From Capnocytophaga ochracea DSM 7271 (GTDB lineage: Bacteria; Bacteroidota; Bacteroidia; Flavobacteriales; Flavobacteriaceae): a stretch of DNA of 64,000 nucleotides. The first letter of the stretch is position 1. Each line of letters begins with the position of its first letter. The stretch lies in NCBI RefSeq assembly GCF_000023285.1, contig NC_013162.1, forward strand, positions 2,235,001 to 2,299,000, read 5' to 3'. Positions 52,121 through 60,455 of this stretch are shown piece after piece. Made by a program: the position numbers and the translations under genes. The notes beneath the pieces are model-generated. The model worked only from the letters and a program-made list of their open reading frames with translations. It had not been told where the DNA came from and searched no databases.

Positions 52121-53225
52121 ATGACAAACAACGAACAAGTAAAGGATTTAGTGAATCGCCTGGGTGCGTTAAGGAGGTATCTTTGACGTAGATGCCAAAC
52201 GCATTGAAATAAGCAACGAAGAAGAAAAGACTTTTGCACCTGACTTTTGGGACAATGCCAAAGAAGCTGAGAAAGTGATGCGCGAGCTTCGCACTAAAAA
52301 GAAATGGGTGGAAGACTATGAGGAAGCCGAAAATCTTACCTCGGATATAGAAGTACTACTTGACTTTTTTAAAGAAGGCGAAGCTACTGCGGAGGATGTA
52401 GACCACCAATACACCCAAGCCTTACACGCTATTGAAGCATTGGAGTTCCGCAATATGCTTTCGGACGAGGGCGATACGATGAGTGCGGTATTGCAAATTA
52501 CGGCAGGCGCAGGTGGTACTGAAAGCTGTGACTGGGCATCGATGCTACTACGTATGTACACGATGTGGTGCAATAACCAAAAATATAAGGTAAAAACACT
52601 TAACTTCCAAGAAGGTGATGTGGCAGGAGTAAAAACCGTTACCATAGAGATTGAAGGCGAATACGCTTTTGGCTACCTAAAAGGTGAAAATGGCGTACAC
52701 CGATTGGTACGCATCTCACCTTTTGATAGTAATGCTAAACGCCATACCTCTTTTGCCTCGGTATACGTGTATCCTTTGGTAGATGATACTATTGAAATAG
52801 ATATTAATCCCGCTGATATTACCTTTGAGACGATGCGCTCCAGTGGTGCTGGCGGGCAGAATGTAAACAAGGTAGAGACAGCTGTACGTTTGCGTCACCA
52901 CCCTACGGGTATCATTATTGAGAATTCCGAAACCCGCAGTCAGTTGGATAATAAGAACAAGGCGTTGCAACTACTCAAATCGCAGTTGTATGAGATAGAG
53001 CTCAAAAAGCGTCAAGCCAAGCGCGATGAGATAGAGGCAGGAAAGATGAAGATAGAATGGGGCTCACAAATACGCAACTATGTAATGCACCCCTACAAAC
53101 TTGTGAAAGACGTACGCACCAATTACGAATCTACTGATGTAGATAGCGTAATGAACGGTGAATTAGATGAGTTTCTCAAAGCCTACCTAATGCTTATGGG
53201 TACGAGCCGTACGGGCGATTTGTAA
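52121..53225 (+). CDS. prfB: Peptide chain release factor 2, with programmed +1 frameshift
   Basis: RF2 reads UGA and UAA stops. Translation starts at ATG 52121 ([21 protein letters not shown]) and meets an in-frame TGA at 52184. Skipping one base there opens the frame that continues to 53225, for 367 residues in all. The site is TTA AGG AGG TAT CTT TGA C, the classical prfB arrangement with an internal Shine-Dalgarno-like AGGAGG three bases before CTT-TGA. Key motifs are SPF in [16 protein letters not shown] (stop-codon recognition) and [11 protein letters not shown] with the peptidyl-hydrolysis GGQ. Low RF2 makes ribosomes pause at UGA and shift, giving autoregulation. The heptad array precedes the start. 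Confidence 0.96.
52172..52187 (+). promoter_or_regulatory. prfB +1 programmed frameshift site
   Basis: AGGAGG-TAT-CTT-TGA-C. The perfect AGGAGG at the usual distance, the slippery CTT and the UGA-C context all match the known RF2 autoregulatory site. Confidence 0.96.
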
Positions 53226-53227
53226 TA

Positions 53228-53255
53228 GTTAATGATTAATGGTTAGTGGTTAATA
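53228..53255. repeat. Heptanucleotide array (RTTARTG)4 after prfB
   Basis: GTTAATG, ATTAATG, GTTAGTG, GTTAATA, starting 2 bases past the prfB stop and running into a -7-like box TACTTTTG (53253-53260) in front of the glycosidase gene. Confidence 0.82.
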
Positions 53256-53274
53256 CTTTTGGAATATGGGGGTA

Positions 53275-55011
53275 ATGAATGATAATAAAATAGTAGTTTA
53301 TCAGGTGCTTACAAGGCTTTTTGGCAATACTAATACCACTAATAAACCTTGGGGGACGATAGAAGAGAACGGTGTAGGTAAGTTTGCTGACTTTACTACA
53401 AAAGCTCTTGAAGAACTCAAAGCATTAGGTGTAACACATATTTGGTTTACCGGGGTGTTACACCACGCCCTTACTACCGACTATACGGCTTATGGCATCA
53501 GCAACGACTTTCCCGCAGTAGTAAAAGGTCGTGCGGGTTCGCCTTATGCCATTAAGGATTACTACACTGTAAACCCCGACCTTGCCGATGACCCTACACA
53601 ACGTTTGGAGGAATGGGAAGCTCTCATCGCCCGTACCCACCAATGCGGACTGAAAGTAATAATGGACATAGTGCCTAACCACGTGGCACGTCGTTATGAG
53701 AGTATAGCCAAGCCGGAAGGCACACGCGGTTTTGGTGAAGACGATGATACCACTGTACAATATGCGGTAAATAACAATTTCTATTACAATCCTAATGAAG
53801 CTTTTCAGTTGCCTGAGGGTATTTATGGTGAGTATCACGAGTTTCCTGCTAAATGGACGGGCAATGGGGCACGCGCTTCTAAACCCGACCGCAATGACTG
53901 GTATGAAACGGTAAAACTCAACTACGGAGTACGTCCCGACGGTACTAAGGATTTTATTGAACTACCTGCAAGCTTTGAAAATGAAGATACTGAAGCGCAT
54001 TACTACTTTTGGGCTGATAAAACAGTACCCGACACTTGGAGAAAATTTAAAGATATAGCCTTGTATTGGCTCGGGAAAGGAGTAGACGGCTTCCGTTATG
54101 ATATGGCTGAAATGGTGCCGGTGGAGTTCTGGAGTTATCTCAATTCGGCTATCAAGCACCAAAATCCAAAGGCATTTTTATTGGCTGAAGTATACAATCC
54201 TAATGAATATCGTCCTTATCTGCATTTGGGCAAGATGGACTATCTATACGACAAGGTGCAACTGTACGACACTTTGCGCAATATTGTGACTCACGGACAC
54301 AGCACTGATGCCATTGCCCCTATACAGCACAACCTTGCTGATATTGCACATCGTATGTTACACTTCTTGGAGAACCACGACGAACAGCGCATAGCCTCGC
54401 CTGAGTTTGCGGGATATGCTGAAAAAGCCAAACCAGCGATGACAGTCTCTACGTTTATTAGCGAGTCGCCGGTGATGCTGTATTTTGGTCAAGAAGTAGG
54501 GGAGAAAGCAGCAGAAGTAGCAGGATTTGGTAGTCCGTCGCGCACGTCTATTTTTGATTATATAGGTGTTCCTGCACACCAACGCTGGGTGAATAATAAG
54601 TGCTTTGACGGCGGTCAGTTATCAGAGGCAGAACGTTCTTTACGCAATTTCTACCAGCGATTGCTCAACTTAAAAGTGAATGGGGCTTATATTGATTTGC
54701 ACCAATACAATCGGCAGCATACAGAGTATTACAACGATAGGGTGTACAGTTTTGCAAGAGGCAATGAGGACGAACAGTGGGTGATTGTGAGCAACTTTAG
54801 TGAGCACGACTACTTTGGTTTTGACTTGCAGTTGCCAGCTTACTTATTGGGTAGTTGGTTTTTAAACGATGGTACTTATACGCTTACCGATGCTCTTTAC
54901 AATGAAAAACACACTACCTTACAGATTGTAAACGGCAAAGGAAGATTGCGAGTAGATATAGCGCCTTTGGAGTCTTTAATATTCAAAATTAGCAAATTAG
55001 TAGATTCGTAA
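53275..55011 (+). CDS. GH13-family alpha-amylase-type glycosidase
   Basis: The 578-residue cytoplasmic protein (no signal peptide) has the (beta/alpha)8 alpha-amylase fold. Conserved regions are DIVPNHV (region I), GFRYDMAEM with nucleophile D276 (II), LLAEVYN with acid/base E305 (III) and FLENHDEQR with D369 (IV). It begins MNDNKIVVYQVLTRLFG and ends with a beta-sandwich domain. It likely acts on internal alpha-glucans or imported maltodextrins. The start at 53275 is preferred over 53266 because a -7-like TACTTTTG box lies at 53253-53260. The next gene follows after 3 bases. Confidence 0.9.
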   Translation: MNDNKIVVYQVLTRLFGNTNTTNKPWGTIEENGVGKFADFTTKALEELKALGVTHIWFTGVLHHALTTDYTAYGISNDFPAVVKGRAGSPYAIKDYYTVNPDLADDPTQRLEEWEALIARTHQCGLKVIMDIVPNHVARRYESIAKPEGTRGFGEDDDTTVQYAVNNNFYYNPNEAFQLPEGIYGEYHEFPAKWTGNGARASKPDRNDWYETVKLNYGVRPDGTKDFIELPASFENEDTEAHYYFWADKTVPDTWRKFKDIALYWLGKGVDGFRYDMAEMVPVEFWSYLNSAIKHQNPKAFLLAEVYNPNEYRPYLHLGKMDYLYDKVQLYDTLRNIVTHGHSTDAIAPIQHNLADIAHRMLHFLENHDEQRIASPEFAGYAEKAKPAMTVSTFISESPVMLYFGQEVGEKAAEVAGFGSPSRTSIFDYIGVPAHQRWVNNKCFDGGQLSEAERSLRNFYQRLLNLKVNGAYIDLHQYNRQHTEYYNDRVYSFARGNEDEQWVIVSNFSEHDYFGFDLQLPAYLLGSWFLNDGTYTLTDALYNEKHTTLQIVNGKGRLRVDIAPLESLIFKISKLVDS

Positions 55012-55014
55012 ATT

Positions 55015-55773
55015 ATGAACATTCATTTTATAGTAGCTCCCAGTACGCATTTGCGTCCGTTAATGGCTGAGCTACACAAAAGACATCATATCACTACACT
55101 CCCCGAAGAGATGACGGCTACAATTGATTACGTGGTGGTAGACCCGCATCTTTCTCATACACACCCAGACTTATTACAAGCGCAACACTTAGGACTTAAT
55201 ATTCTATCGCCTACTTCTTTTCTATACGAATACTTTAAACACAAAACTCGTGTAGTGATTACAGGTAACAAAGGAAGAAAAGAAGTATTGGCAAGGGTGC
55301 TTCACACTATGGATTTTTGTAATCAACCAGTGAGCTACTACTTTGAAAGTCCTATCGAAGGGAAGCAAGTGCATTTTGCTGATACTGAATTTGTGCTTAT
55401 AGAAGGCAATGAAGAGGAGGCTATGTTGCACCCCACAGTAGCTCTTATCAGTGATATAATAGAAGAAAATAAAGATATTTATAAACAATTTATAGAGGGG
55501 ATAACCAAAGGAGGAATACTCATTTACAACGAAGAAGACCTGCTATTAAATGAGTTAATAGGGAATAATGAGAGTCCTATTCGCAAGATGGAGTATGGTA
55601 CCCCTGCGTTTGAAACTCATAATGGTGAGACTTACCTCATTACCCCCGAAGGCGAATTGCCCTTGGGTGAAACAAATGCTGAACAGTTGAGCTATATAGA
55701 AGCAGCCAAATGGGTATGCCAGAATATGGGCATAGACGAAGCCGACTTTTATGAGGCAATGGCAAGTATTTAA
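55015..55773 (+). CDS. Mur-ligase-like protein with degenerate P-loop
   Basis: The 252-residue protein resembles the N-terminal and part of the central domain of Mur ligases, closest to Mpl. The start MNIHFIVAPSTHLRPLMAEL and DYVVVDPHLS follow the Rossmann pattern, and FLYEYFKHKTRVVITGNKGRKEVLARVLHTMDF aligns with the ATP-binding segment. The P-loop GTxGKTT reads GNKGRKE (residues 84-90), lacking the key lysine-threonine pair. FADTEFVLIEGNEEEAML recalls the EADEYD motif of Mpl. The C-terminal ligase domain is missing. It is unlikely to be an active ligase. It may bind a muropeptide or nucleotide, or be decaying. It starts 3 bases after the GH13 gene, in one operon. Confidence 0.65.
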   Translation: MNIHFIVAPSTHLRPLMAELHKRHHITTLPEEMTATIDYVVVDPHLSHTHPDLLQAQHLGLNILSPTSFLYEYFKHKTRVVITGNKGRKEVLARVLHTMDFCNQPVSYYFESPIEGKQVHFADTEFVLIEGNEEEAMLHPTVALISDIIEENKDIYKQFIEGITKGGILIYNEEDLLLNELIGNNESPIRKMEYGTPAFETHNGETYLITPEGELPLGETNAEQLSYIEAAKWVCQNMGIDEADFYEAMASI

Positions 55774-55800
55774 TAAGATAATAATTAAAAATTTAGATAT

Positions 55801-56361
55801 ATGAAGTTTTATTTTTCACTCATAGTTTTAGCTTTAAGCTTTTTTACAGCTTGTAATTCGAGCAATCAAATAAGTAAAGATGAGGTATCTAACCTTATTG
55901 CTGATTATTTAGAAAAGAACCCTTTATTTGAGACAGGAAAATTTAATACCAATAAGCAGAAGTTAGACAGTACTAAAGACAAAGATTTGTTAATTACTAT
56001 ACAGGAATTAGCAGATGAAAGACTTATTGATATTAATAATCAGAAAAGTAGGAAAAGATGGTTTTCAAAGGATAGCGTATATATAATCTCTCCTACTCTT
56101 ACTAAAGAAGCACTCCCTTACCTTGTGAAACAGAACAAGAACAGTGCTAATGTTAAAACAATCATTTATAAATTAAATGATAAAGGGATTACTATTGAGA
56201 AGAACTCAGAAAAGGTGGTTATTTGTAATGTAGTATTAGATAAAGAGAAAACACCTTTTTATAATTTTGGTAAAGACCCGTATCCTAATACAACCTTTAT
56301 TACTCAGAAATTTAAGTTGAAATACAATGAGAAAAATGGCTGGAAGATTATAAAGAAATAA
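55801..56361 (+). CDS. Lipoprotein of unknown function
   Basis: The 186-residue protein has a lipobox signal (ALSFFTAC-NSS). The mature part is strongly charged and probably helical at first (KDEVSNLIADYLEKNPLFETG), then beta-rich at the end (FITQKFKLKYNEKNGWKIIKK). I recognise no family. The residues after the lipid cysteine (NSSN) do not suggest surface export, so periplasmic anchoring is more likely. It lies 4 bases before a small membrane protein gene, with which it is probably cotranscribed. Confidence 0.68.
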   Translation: MKFYFSLIVLALSFFTACNSSNQISKDEVSNLIADYLEKNPLFETGKFNTNKQKLDSTKDKDLLITIQELADERLIDINNQKSRKRWFSKDSVYIISPTLTKEALPYLVKQNKNSANVKTIIYKLNDKGITIEKNSEKVVICNVVLDKEKTPFYNFGKDPYPNTTFITQKFKLKYNEKNGWKIIKK

Positions 56362-56365
56362 ACTT

Positions 56366-56836
56366 ATGAAAAACGTAACTATACTTGGTTTGGTACAAGC
56401 ATTATTAAGCCTTATATCTGGGGTTTTAATATCTAAAATGTCGTTTATAGGGAAAATAGGCATAAGTACAATGTACCGTGAGTATACCATTTTCAAAACT
56501 TGGTGGAAAACGGCTCTTTTATTATTGGTAATACAGTTAGTACTTATTGCTGTATTACAACTGTTTAAAGCAAAAGTAAGCGTATCGTTTAGTAGATTAT
56601 TAGCCTTTTTACTTATTGTTTTAGGGGGAATAGGAGCTTACTTTACCTATATTGACTTCACAACTACTTCACACAAAATGATGAGATTAAGCTTTCATTT
56701 AGGGTTTTATCTCTTTTGGGTAGGGTGGTTTATCACTTGTTTTTATTATTTGTTGTTCAAGAATAAGAAAAAAGAGGATAATATTCAGCAAGATATCTTA
56801 TTTGCCGATACAGAAGCGGGAAAAGATGTTTCCTAA
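56366..56836 (+). CDS. Small integral membrane protein
   Basis: The 156-residue protein has four hydrophobic segments (about residues 5-25, 48-68, 77-97 and 110-133) and a short charged cytoplasmic tail (KNKKKEDNIQQDIL). No catalytic motif or known domain is visible. It follows the lipoprotein by 4 bases. Its 3' end overlaps the convergent mnmE gene by 39 bases. Confidence 0.65.
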   Translation: MKNVTILGLVQALLSLISGVLISKMSFIGKIGISTMYREYTIFKTWWKTALLLLVIQLVLIAVLQLFKAKVSVSFSRLLAFLLIVLGGIGAYFTYIDFTTTSHKMMRLSFHLGFYLFWVGWFITCFYYLLFKNKKKEDNIQQDILFADTEAGKDVS

Positions 56837-58216
56837 GACCTCATCATTGCTTACAGTTCCTGTGATAGAACCTAAATGATAGAGAGCTTCGCGGATATCG
56901 ATAGCTAATAGGTCACCTGAAAGTTGTAATTGTATTCCTTGTTCTATTCTTTCAATACTTTGTAAGGTATTGTGTAGAGCTTCGTAGTGGCGGATATTAG
57001 TAATAATAGTTGCTTTACCTGTATTATTAAGACTTTGAGCATAGTGAGAGAGAAAATCTTTAAGGGCTAAAATATTGTTTCCTTCTTTAGCTGATATTCT
57101 CAGTAGTGTATCAGTATAGCCTTGCAAGGATTGTAAAATCTCATTATCAAAAGGAGTTATATTACTTTCTGTTGATAAGTCAGTTTTGTTGTGTAATAGT
57201 ACAAATTTAGTTCCTTCGCGGTAATTTTCTTTTACAAAAGAAATAATCTCTTGGGCAGAACTATCTTTTACATCGAATAAGTAGAGCACAATAGAGGCTT
57301 TTTCTATCTTTTCTTTAGCTTTTTGTACACCTATAGCTTCGATTTGGTCTTGAGTATCACGAATTCCTGCGGTATCAATAAAACGAAAAGCAATACCTCC
57401 TATATGAAGCGTTTCTTCAATAGTATCGCGGGTAGTACCTGCAATATCCGATACAATAGCGCGTTCTTCGTTCAGAAGGGCATTTAATAAAGTAGATTTG
57501 CCTGCATTAGGCTTGCCTACAATAGCGACAGGAATACCATTTTTTAGTACATTACCTACTGAAAATGATTGTAAGAGAGATAAAACTATGGTTTTAATAG
57601 TGCTCAAAAGTGTTTTAAACTGAGTTCTATCGGCGAACTCTACATCTTCTTCCGAAAAGTCTAATTCAAGTTCTATTAATGAGGTAAAGTTCAATAATTC
57701 TTGTCGTAATCCTTCTATCTCAGAAGTAAACCCACCTCGCATTTGCTGTAATGCTACCTGATGAGAAGCCTTACTATCGGAGGCAATCAAATCGGCAACG
57801 GCTTCCGCTTGATTGAGTGCTAATTTGCCATTGAGAAAAGCACGTTTGGTAAACTCCCCAGCATCGGCTAAACGAGCTCCTTTTGCCAAGCACAGCTTGA
57901 TAACTTCTTCTACGATATAATTACTTCCGTGACACGAAAACTCAACTACGGGCTCACCTGTATAAGATTTAGTTCCTTTGAAAATAGTAGCCAAACACTC
58001 GTCGATTACTTGGTCTTTACTTTCGAGAGTTCCTAAATGAACTGTATGTGACGGAGCTTCAAGTAAAGATTTTCCACTATGAGGCTTAAACACCGAGTCG
58101 GCTATGGTTATGGCTTCTTTTCCCGATAGGCGAATTACAGCAATAGCACCGACCCCTGAAGCAGTTGCCAAAGCTACAATCGTATCATTTATATATAACG
58201 AATTCTCTCTCTTCAT
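56798..58216 (-). CDS. mnmE: tRNA uridine-5-carboxymethylaminomethyl GTPase
   Basis: With MnmG this enzyme modifies the wobble uridine (cmnm5U34) of several tRNAs. The 472-residue protein has the N-terminal folate-binding domain (DTIVALATASGVGAIAVIRLSG, GRPVVE-like SYTGEPVVEFSCHGS), a helical middle and the inserted G domain: GKPNAGKSTLLNALL (P-loop), DIAGTTRDT (switch), DTAGIRDT and NKTDL. The C-terminus is CIGK, carrying the catalytic cysteine typical of MnmE. It follows the HTH gene on the same strand after 56 bases. Confidence 0.97.
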   Translation of the reverse strand: MKRENSLYINDTIVALATASGVGAIAVIRLSGKEAITIADSVFKPHSGKSLLEAPSHTVHLGTLESKDQVIDECLATIFKGTKSYTGEPVVEFSCHGSNYIVEEVIKLCLAKGARLADAGEFTKRAFLNGKLALNQAEAVADLIASDSKASHQVALQQMRGGFTSEIEGLRQELLNFTSLIELELDFSEEDVEFADRTQFKTLLSTIKTIVLSLLQSFSVGNVLKNGIPVAIVGKPNAGKSTLLNALLNEERAIVSDIAGTTRDTIEETLHIGGIAFRFIDTAGIRDTQDQIEAIGVQKAKEKIEKASIVLYLFDVKDSSAQEIISFVKENYREGTKFVLLHNKTDLSTESNITPFDNEILQSLQGYTDTLLRISAKEGNNILALKDFLSHYAQSLNNTGKATIITNIRHYEALHNTLQSIERIEQGIQLQLSGDLLAIDIREALYHLGSITGTVSNDEVLGNIFSRFCIGK

Positions 58217-58272
58217 TCTATGTTATTGAAAATTGGTGCAAATGTAGTGATTTTTTCATTACTATCAATCTA

Positions 58273-58719
58273 CTAATTTTCAAAAACTTCAAAGCGATTA
58301 TCTTCATAAAAGAAAATAATTCGTTTAATATGCTTATTAGTGAGTAATGGTAAGGCTTTTGGCTCTACTTGCTTTTCTTTTATTGCAACAGAAGGTGGAG
58401 CAGGAGTAGAGGCTTGCATTTCTATTTCAGGAATATCACTGAAAAGGTCAGGTTGTTCCGTTTTTTTAGCACTGGCAAGCTCTTTATCTTCCTTACGAGG
58501 GAAACTTCCTTTTCCTTGTGTAATCCAATACATATCTACTTCAGGAAATTTTTCGATGAGCTTTAGAATAAAATCCAAGCTCGGTTTGTTGCGTTCTGAT
58601 AAGAGATGAGAAATCCCTGAACGCTGAATCTCTAAGCTATCAGCAAAGGCTGCAGCATTTAAACCGTAATAATCCATCACTTGTTGTAAGCGAATGGCAA
58701 AGTCTGATGTGTTTAACAT
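58273..58719 (-). CDS. HTH-type transcriptional regulator (XRE-like)
   Basis: The 148-residue protein has an N-terminal XRE-type helix-turn-helix (FAIRLQQVMDYYGLNAAAFADSLEIQRSGISHLLSERNKPSLDFILKL in segments, about residues 7-55). A linker rich in K, E and P follows, and then a short conserved C-terminus (HIKRIIFFYEDNRFEVFEN). This arrangement is common next to mnmE in flavobacteria. Targets are unknown. A perfect palindrome in the divergent spacer (58986-58999) is a candidate binding site. An own promoter is visible. Confidence 0.85.
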   Translation of the reverse strand: MLNTSDFAIRLQQVMDYYGLNAAAFADSLEIQRSGISHLLSERNKPSLDFILKLIEKFPEVDMYWITQGKGSFPRKEDKELASAKKTEQPDLFSDIPEIEMQASTPAPPSVAIKEKQVEPKALPLLTNKHIKRIIFFYEDNRFEVFEN

Positions 58720-58750
58720 TGTAACGTTTGTTTATTTTTCTAAGAATGCA

Positions 58751-58781
58751 CAAATGTAAATCAATATTCTGAGATATACAA
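58751..58781 (-). promoter_or_regulatory. Promoter for the HTH regulator
   Basis: Minus-strand TACATTTG (plus-strand 58751-58758) and TTG (58779-58781), spacer 20. The gene-free stretch 58782-59056 otherwise contains AT-rich sequence and the palindrome listed separately. Confidence 0.75.
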
Positions 58782-58985
58782 ATATAAACAAGGATATTTT
58801 TTAGCATATTAAAGTGTTTATTTATGATTGTAATGTAAATTATTCGTATATAGGATTATACAAAACCACTATAAGAATAATCTATAAGTGTAATCATTAT
58901 GAAAATGCTATTTTAGAATAGAAGGAAAAGTCTTTTTGCAGTGCATAATAATCGTTGATTAGTATATTATAGTCTTATTGATAGT

Positions 58986-58999
58986 TTTACAATTGTAAA
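58986..58999. promoter_or_regulatory. Perfect 14-bp palindrome, candidate operator
   Basis: TTTACAATTGTAAA lies in the divergent spacer between an HTH regulator and the M14 peptidase gene, about 57 bases before the peptidase -33 element. Confidence 0.4.
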
Positions 59000-59056
59000 T
59001 ATTTAATAATACAAATGTAACGCATAGATATAAGGAAACTTTTACGTTATTACAGG

Positions 59057-59086
59057 TTGTGTTTTAGTGAATATTTATTACTTTTG
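59057..59086 (+). promoter_or_regulatory. Promoter for the M14 peptidase gene
   Basis: TTG at 59057-59059 and TACTTTTG at 59079-59086, spacer 19. The start at 59108 follows 21 bases later. Confidence 0.8.
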
Positions 59087-59107
59087 CTTTTAAATATTAA
59101 TATACAG

Positions 59108-60163
59108 ATGAAAAAACAGCTTTTTGGGCGTTATATCACTTATCCGATGATAGCCCCACTTTTAAATAAATACCCTTTTGAGGAGGTAATATCCTTAGGT
59201 ACCTCAGCTAAAGGGACACCTATTGACCTGTACAGAGTAGGGAAAGGCAATAAAAAGATACTTATGTGGTCGCAAATGCACGGTAACGAATCAACTACTA
59301 CCAAAGCGCTTTTCGATGTTTTAAACGAGCTTAAAACAGCTGATTTCTTATCGGAATTAAGTGTTTATTGCATTCCTATGCTTAATCCCGACGGTGCTGA
59401 GGTGTTTACACGTGTAAATCACAACGGCGTAGACCTTAACCGCGATGCCGATGAACTTACACAACCTGAGAGTAAGTGTTTACGGAAAGCTTATGAACTT
59501 GTACAGCCCGATTATTGCTTTAATCTGCACGACCAGCGCACTATTTTCAGTGTAGGACAGACACCTTTGCCAGCTACAGTTTCTTTCTTAGCTCCTGCTT
59601 ATAATGAAGCGCGCAGTATTAATGAAGTACGCCAGAAGGCAATGGAAGTGATTGTAGTAATGAATAACACTTTACAGCACCATATACCTAATCAGGTAGC
59701 GCGTTTTGACGATAGTTTTAATATCAATTGTACGGGAGATAAGTATACTCAATTAGGTACGCCCACTATTCTTTTTGAAGCAGGGCACTTTTCTAACGAT
59801 TACAATCGTGAACAAACGAGAGTATATATTGCTATGGCTATATTTAGGGCTCTACAATATGTAGCCACTTGTGATGTTACAAATGTGAATTATAAAGATT
59901 ACTTCAGTATACCTGAAAATGATAAATGTTTTTACGATATTATTTTAAGAGACGACACTCATTGTGGTAATGATGTAGGTATTCTTTATAAGGAAGTTTT
60001 GGAGAATGAACAAATCTCGTTTGTGCCTTATATTGCTGAGATAGGTGATTTATCTAAAAAATACGGACATAAAGAAGATGTTTTATCGAAGTTTATAAGT
60101 TCAGCCATTGATAAAGATTATATTAAAAATCACTTGGATTTATCGGCATTGAAAATAGATTAA
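59108..60163 (+). CDS. M14-family zinc carboxypeptidase-like protein
   Basis: The 351-residue protein starts at ATG 59108; the ATG at 59057 lies within the promoter. It carries the M14 zinc motif SQMHGNESTTTKAL (HxxE), the substrate-carboxylate NRD in DLNRDADELTQPES, NLHDQR with the third zinc histidine, and the catalytic glutamate in ILFEAGHFSNDYNREQTR. There is no signal peptide, so cytoplasmic action on peptides or amidated cell-wall fragments is likely. The C-terminal 90 residues are unrecognised. Its stop codon is inside a heptad array. Confidence 0.87.
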   Translation: MKKQLFGRYITYPMIAPLLNKYPFEEVISLGTSAKGTPIDLYRVGKGNKKILMWSQMHGNESTTTKALFDVLNELKTADFLSELSVYCIPMLNPDGAEVFTRVNHNGVDLNRDADELTQPESKCLRKAYELVQPDYCFNLHDQRTIFSVGQTPLPATVSFLAPAYNEARSINEVRQKAMEVIVVMNNTLQHHIPNQVARFDDSFNINCTGDKYTQLGTPTILFEAGHFSNDYNREQTRVYIAMAIFRALQYVATCDVTNVNYKDYFSIPENDKCFYDIILRDDTHCGNDVGILYKEVLENEQISFVPYIAEIGDLSKKYGHKEDVLSKFISSAIDKDYIKNHLDLSALKID

Positions 60164-60193
60164 TGGTGAATGGTTAATGATTAATGGTTAATT
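60159..60193. repeat. Heptanucleotide array (RTTAATG)5 across a stop codon
   Basis: ATTAATG, GTGAATG, GTTAATG, ATTAATG, GTTAATT. The first unit contains the TAA stop of the M14 peptidase gene. Confidence 0.85.
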
Positions 60194-60235
60194 AGGTGAG
60201 AATTATAGGAAACTTATAGAATAGACGAACAATGA

Positions 60236-60371
60236 GTGGCTCTACAGTGGCTCTACAGTGGCTCTACAACGAACAAAAGACGAACGATGAACGAAGGAAT
60301 AACGAACCTAAGTAGAAGGAAAGTTGAAGCTAAGGCAGAGATAAAAAGAAGGTTATGGGTAGATTTCAACT
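60236..60371 (+). repeat. Second 11-bp array (3 units) and linked dispersed repeat
   Basis: Three GTGGCTCTACA units (60236-60268) are followed by about 100 bases matching 50030-50132 with scattered differences. The stretch before it (ACTTATAGAATAGACGAACAA) also recalls the sequence before the 50-kb array. A 77-codon frame through it has many amino-acid-changing differences from the 50-kb copy and is not supported as a gene. Confidence 0.85.
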
Positions 60372-60388
60372 TAAAAAGTATGTTGCAA

Positions 60389-60420
60389 TTTGGAATATAC
60401 AAAAAAACATTGTTACTTTG
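60389..60420 (+). promoter_or_regulatory. Promoter for the Lrp-family gene
   Basis: TTTG at 60389-60392 and TTACTTTG at 60413-60420 (one mismatch to TAnnTTTG), spacer 20. Confidence 0.55.
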
Positions 60421-60455
60421 CGCTTTTAAAAAAAGAACTCGTAAACTTAATGTAG

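Noticed and set aside
52275-53225. A shorter release-factor gene starting at 52275
   Set aside because: The N-terminal part is encoded from 52121 through the classical +1 frameshift site, so the short start is an artefact.
50030-60371. The 10-kb segment between the two repeat copies as a mobile element
   Set aside because: It carries essential genes (pyrH, frr, prfB, mnmE) and no integrase or transposase; the copies are simply two members of a dispersed repeat.
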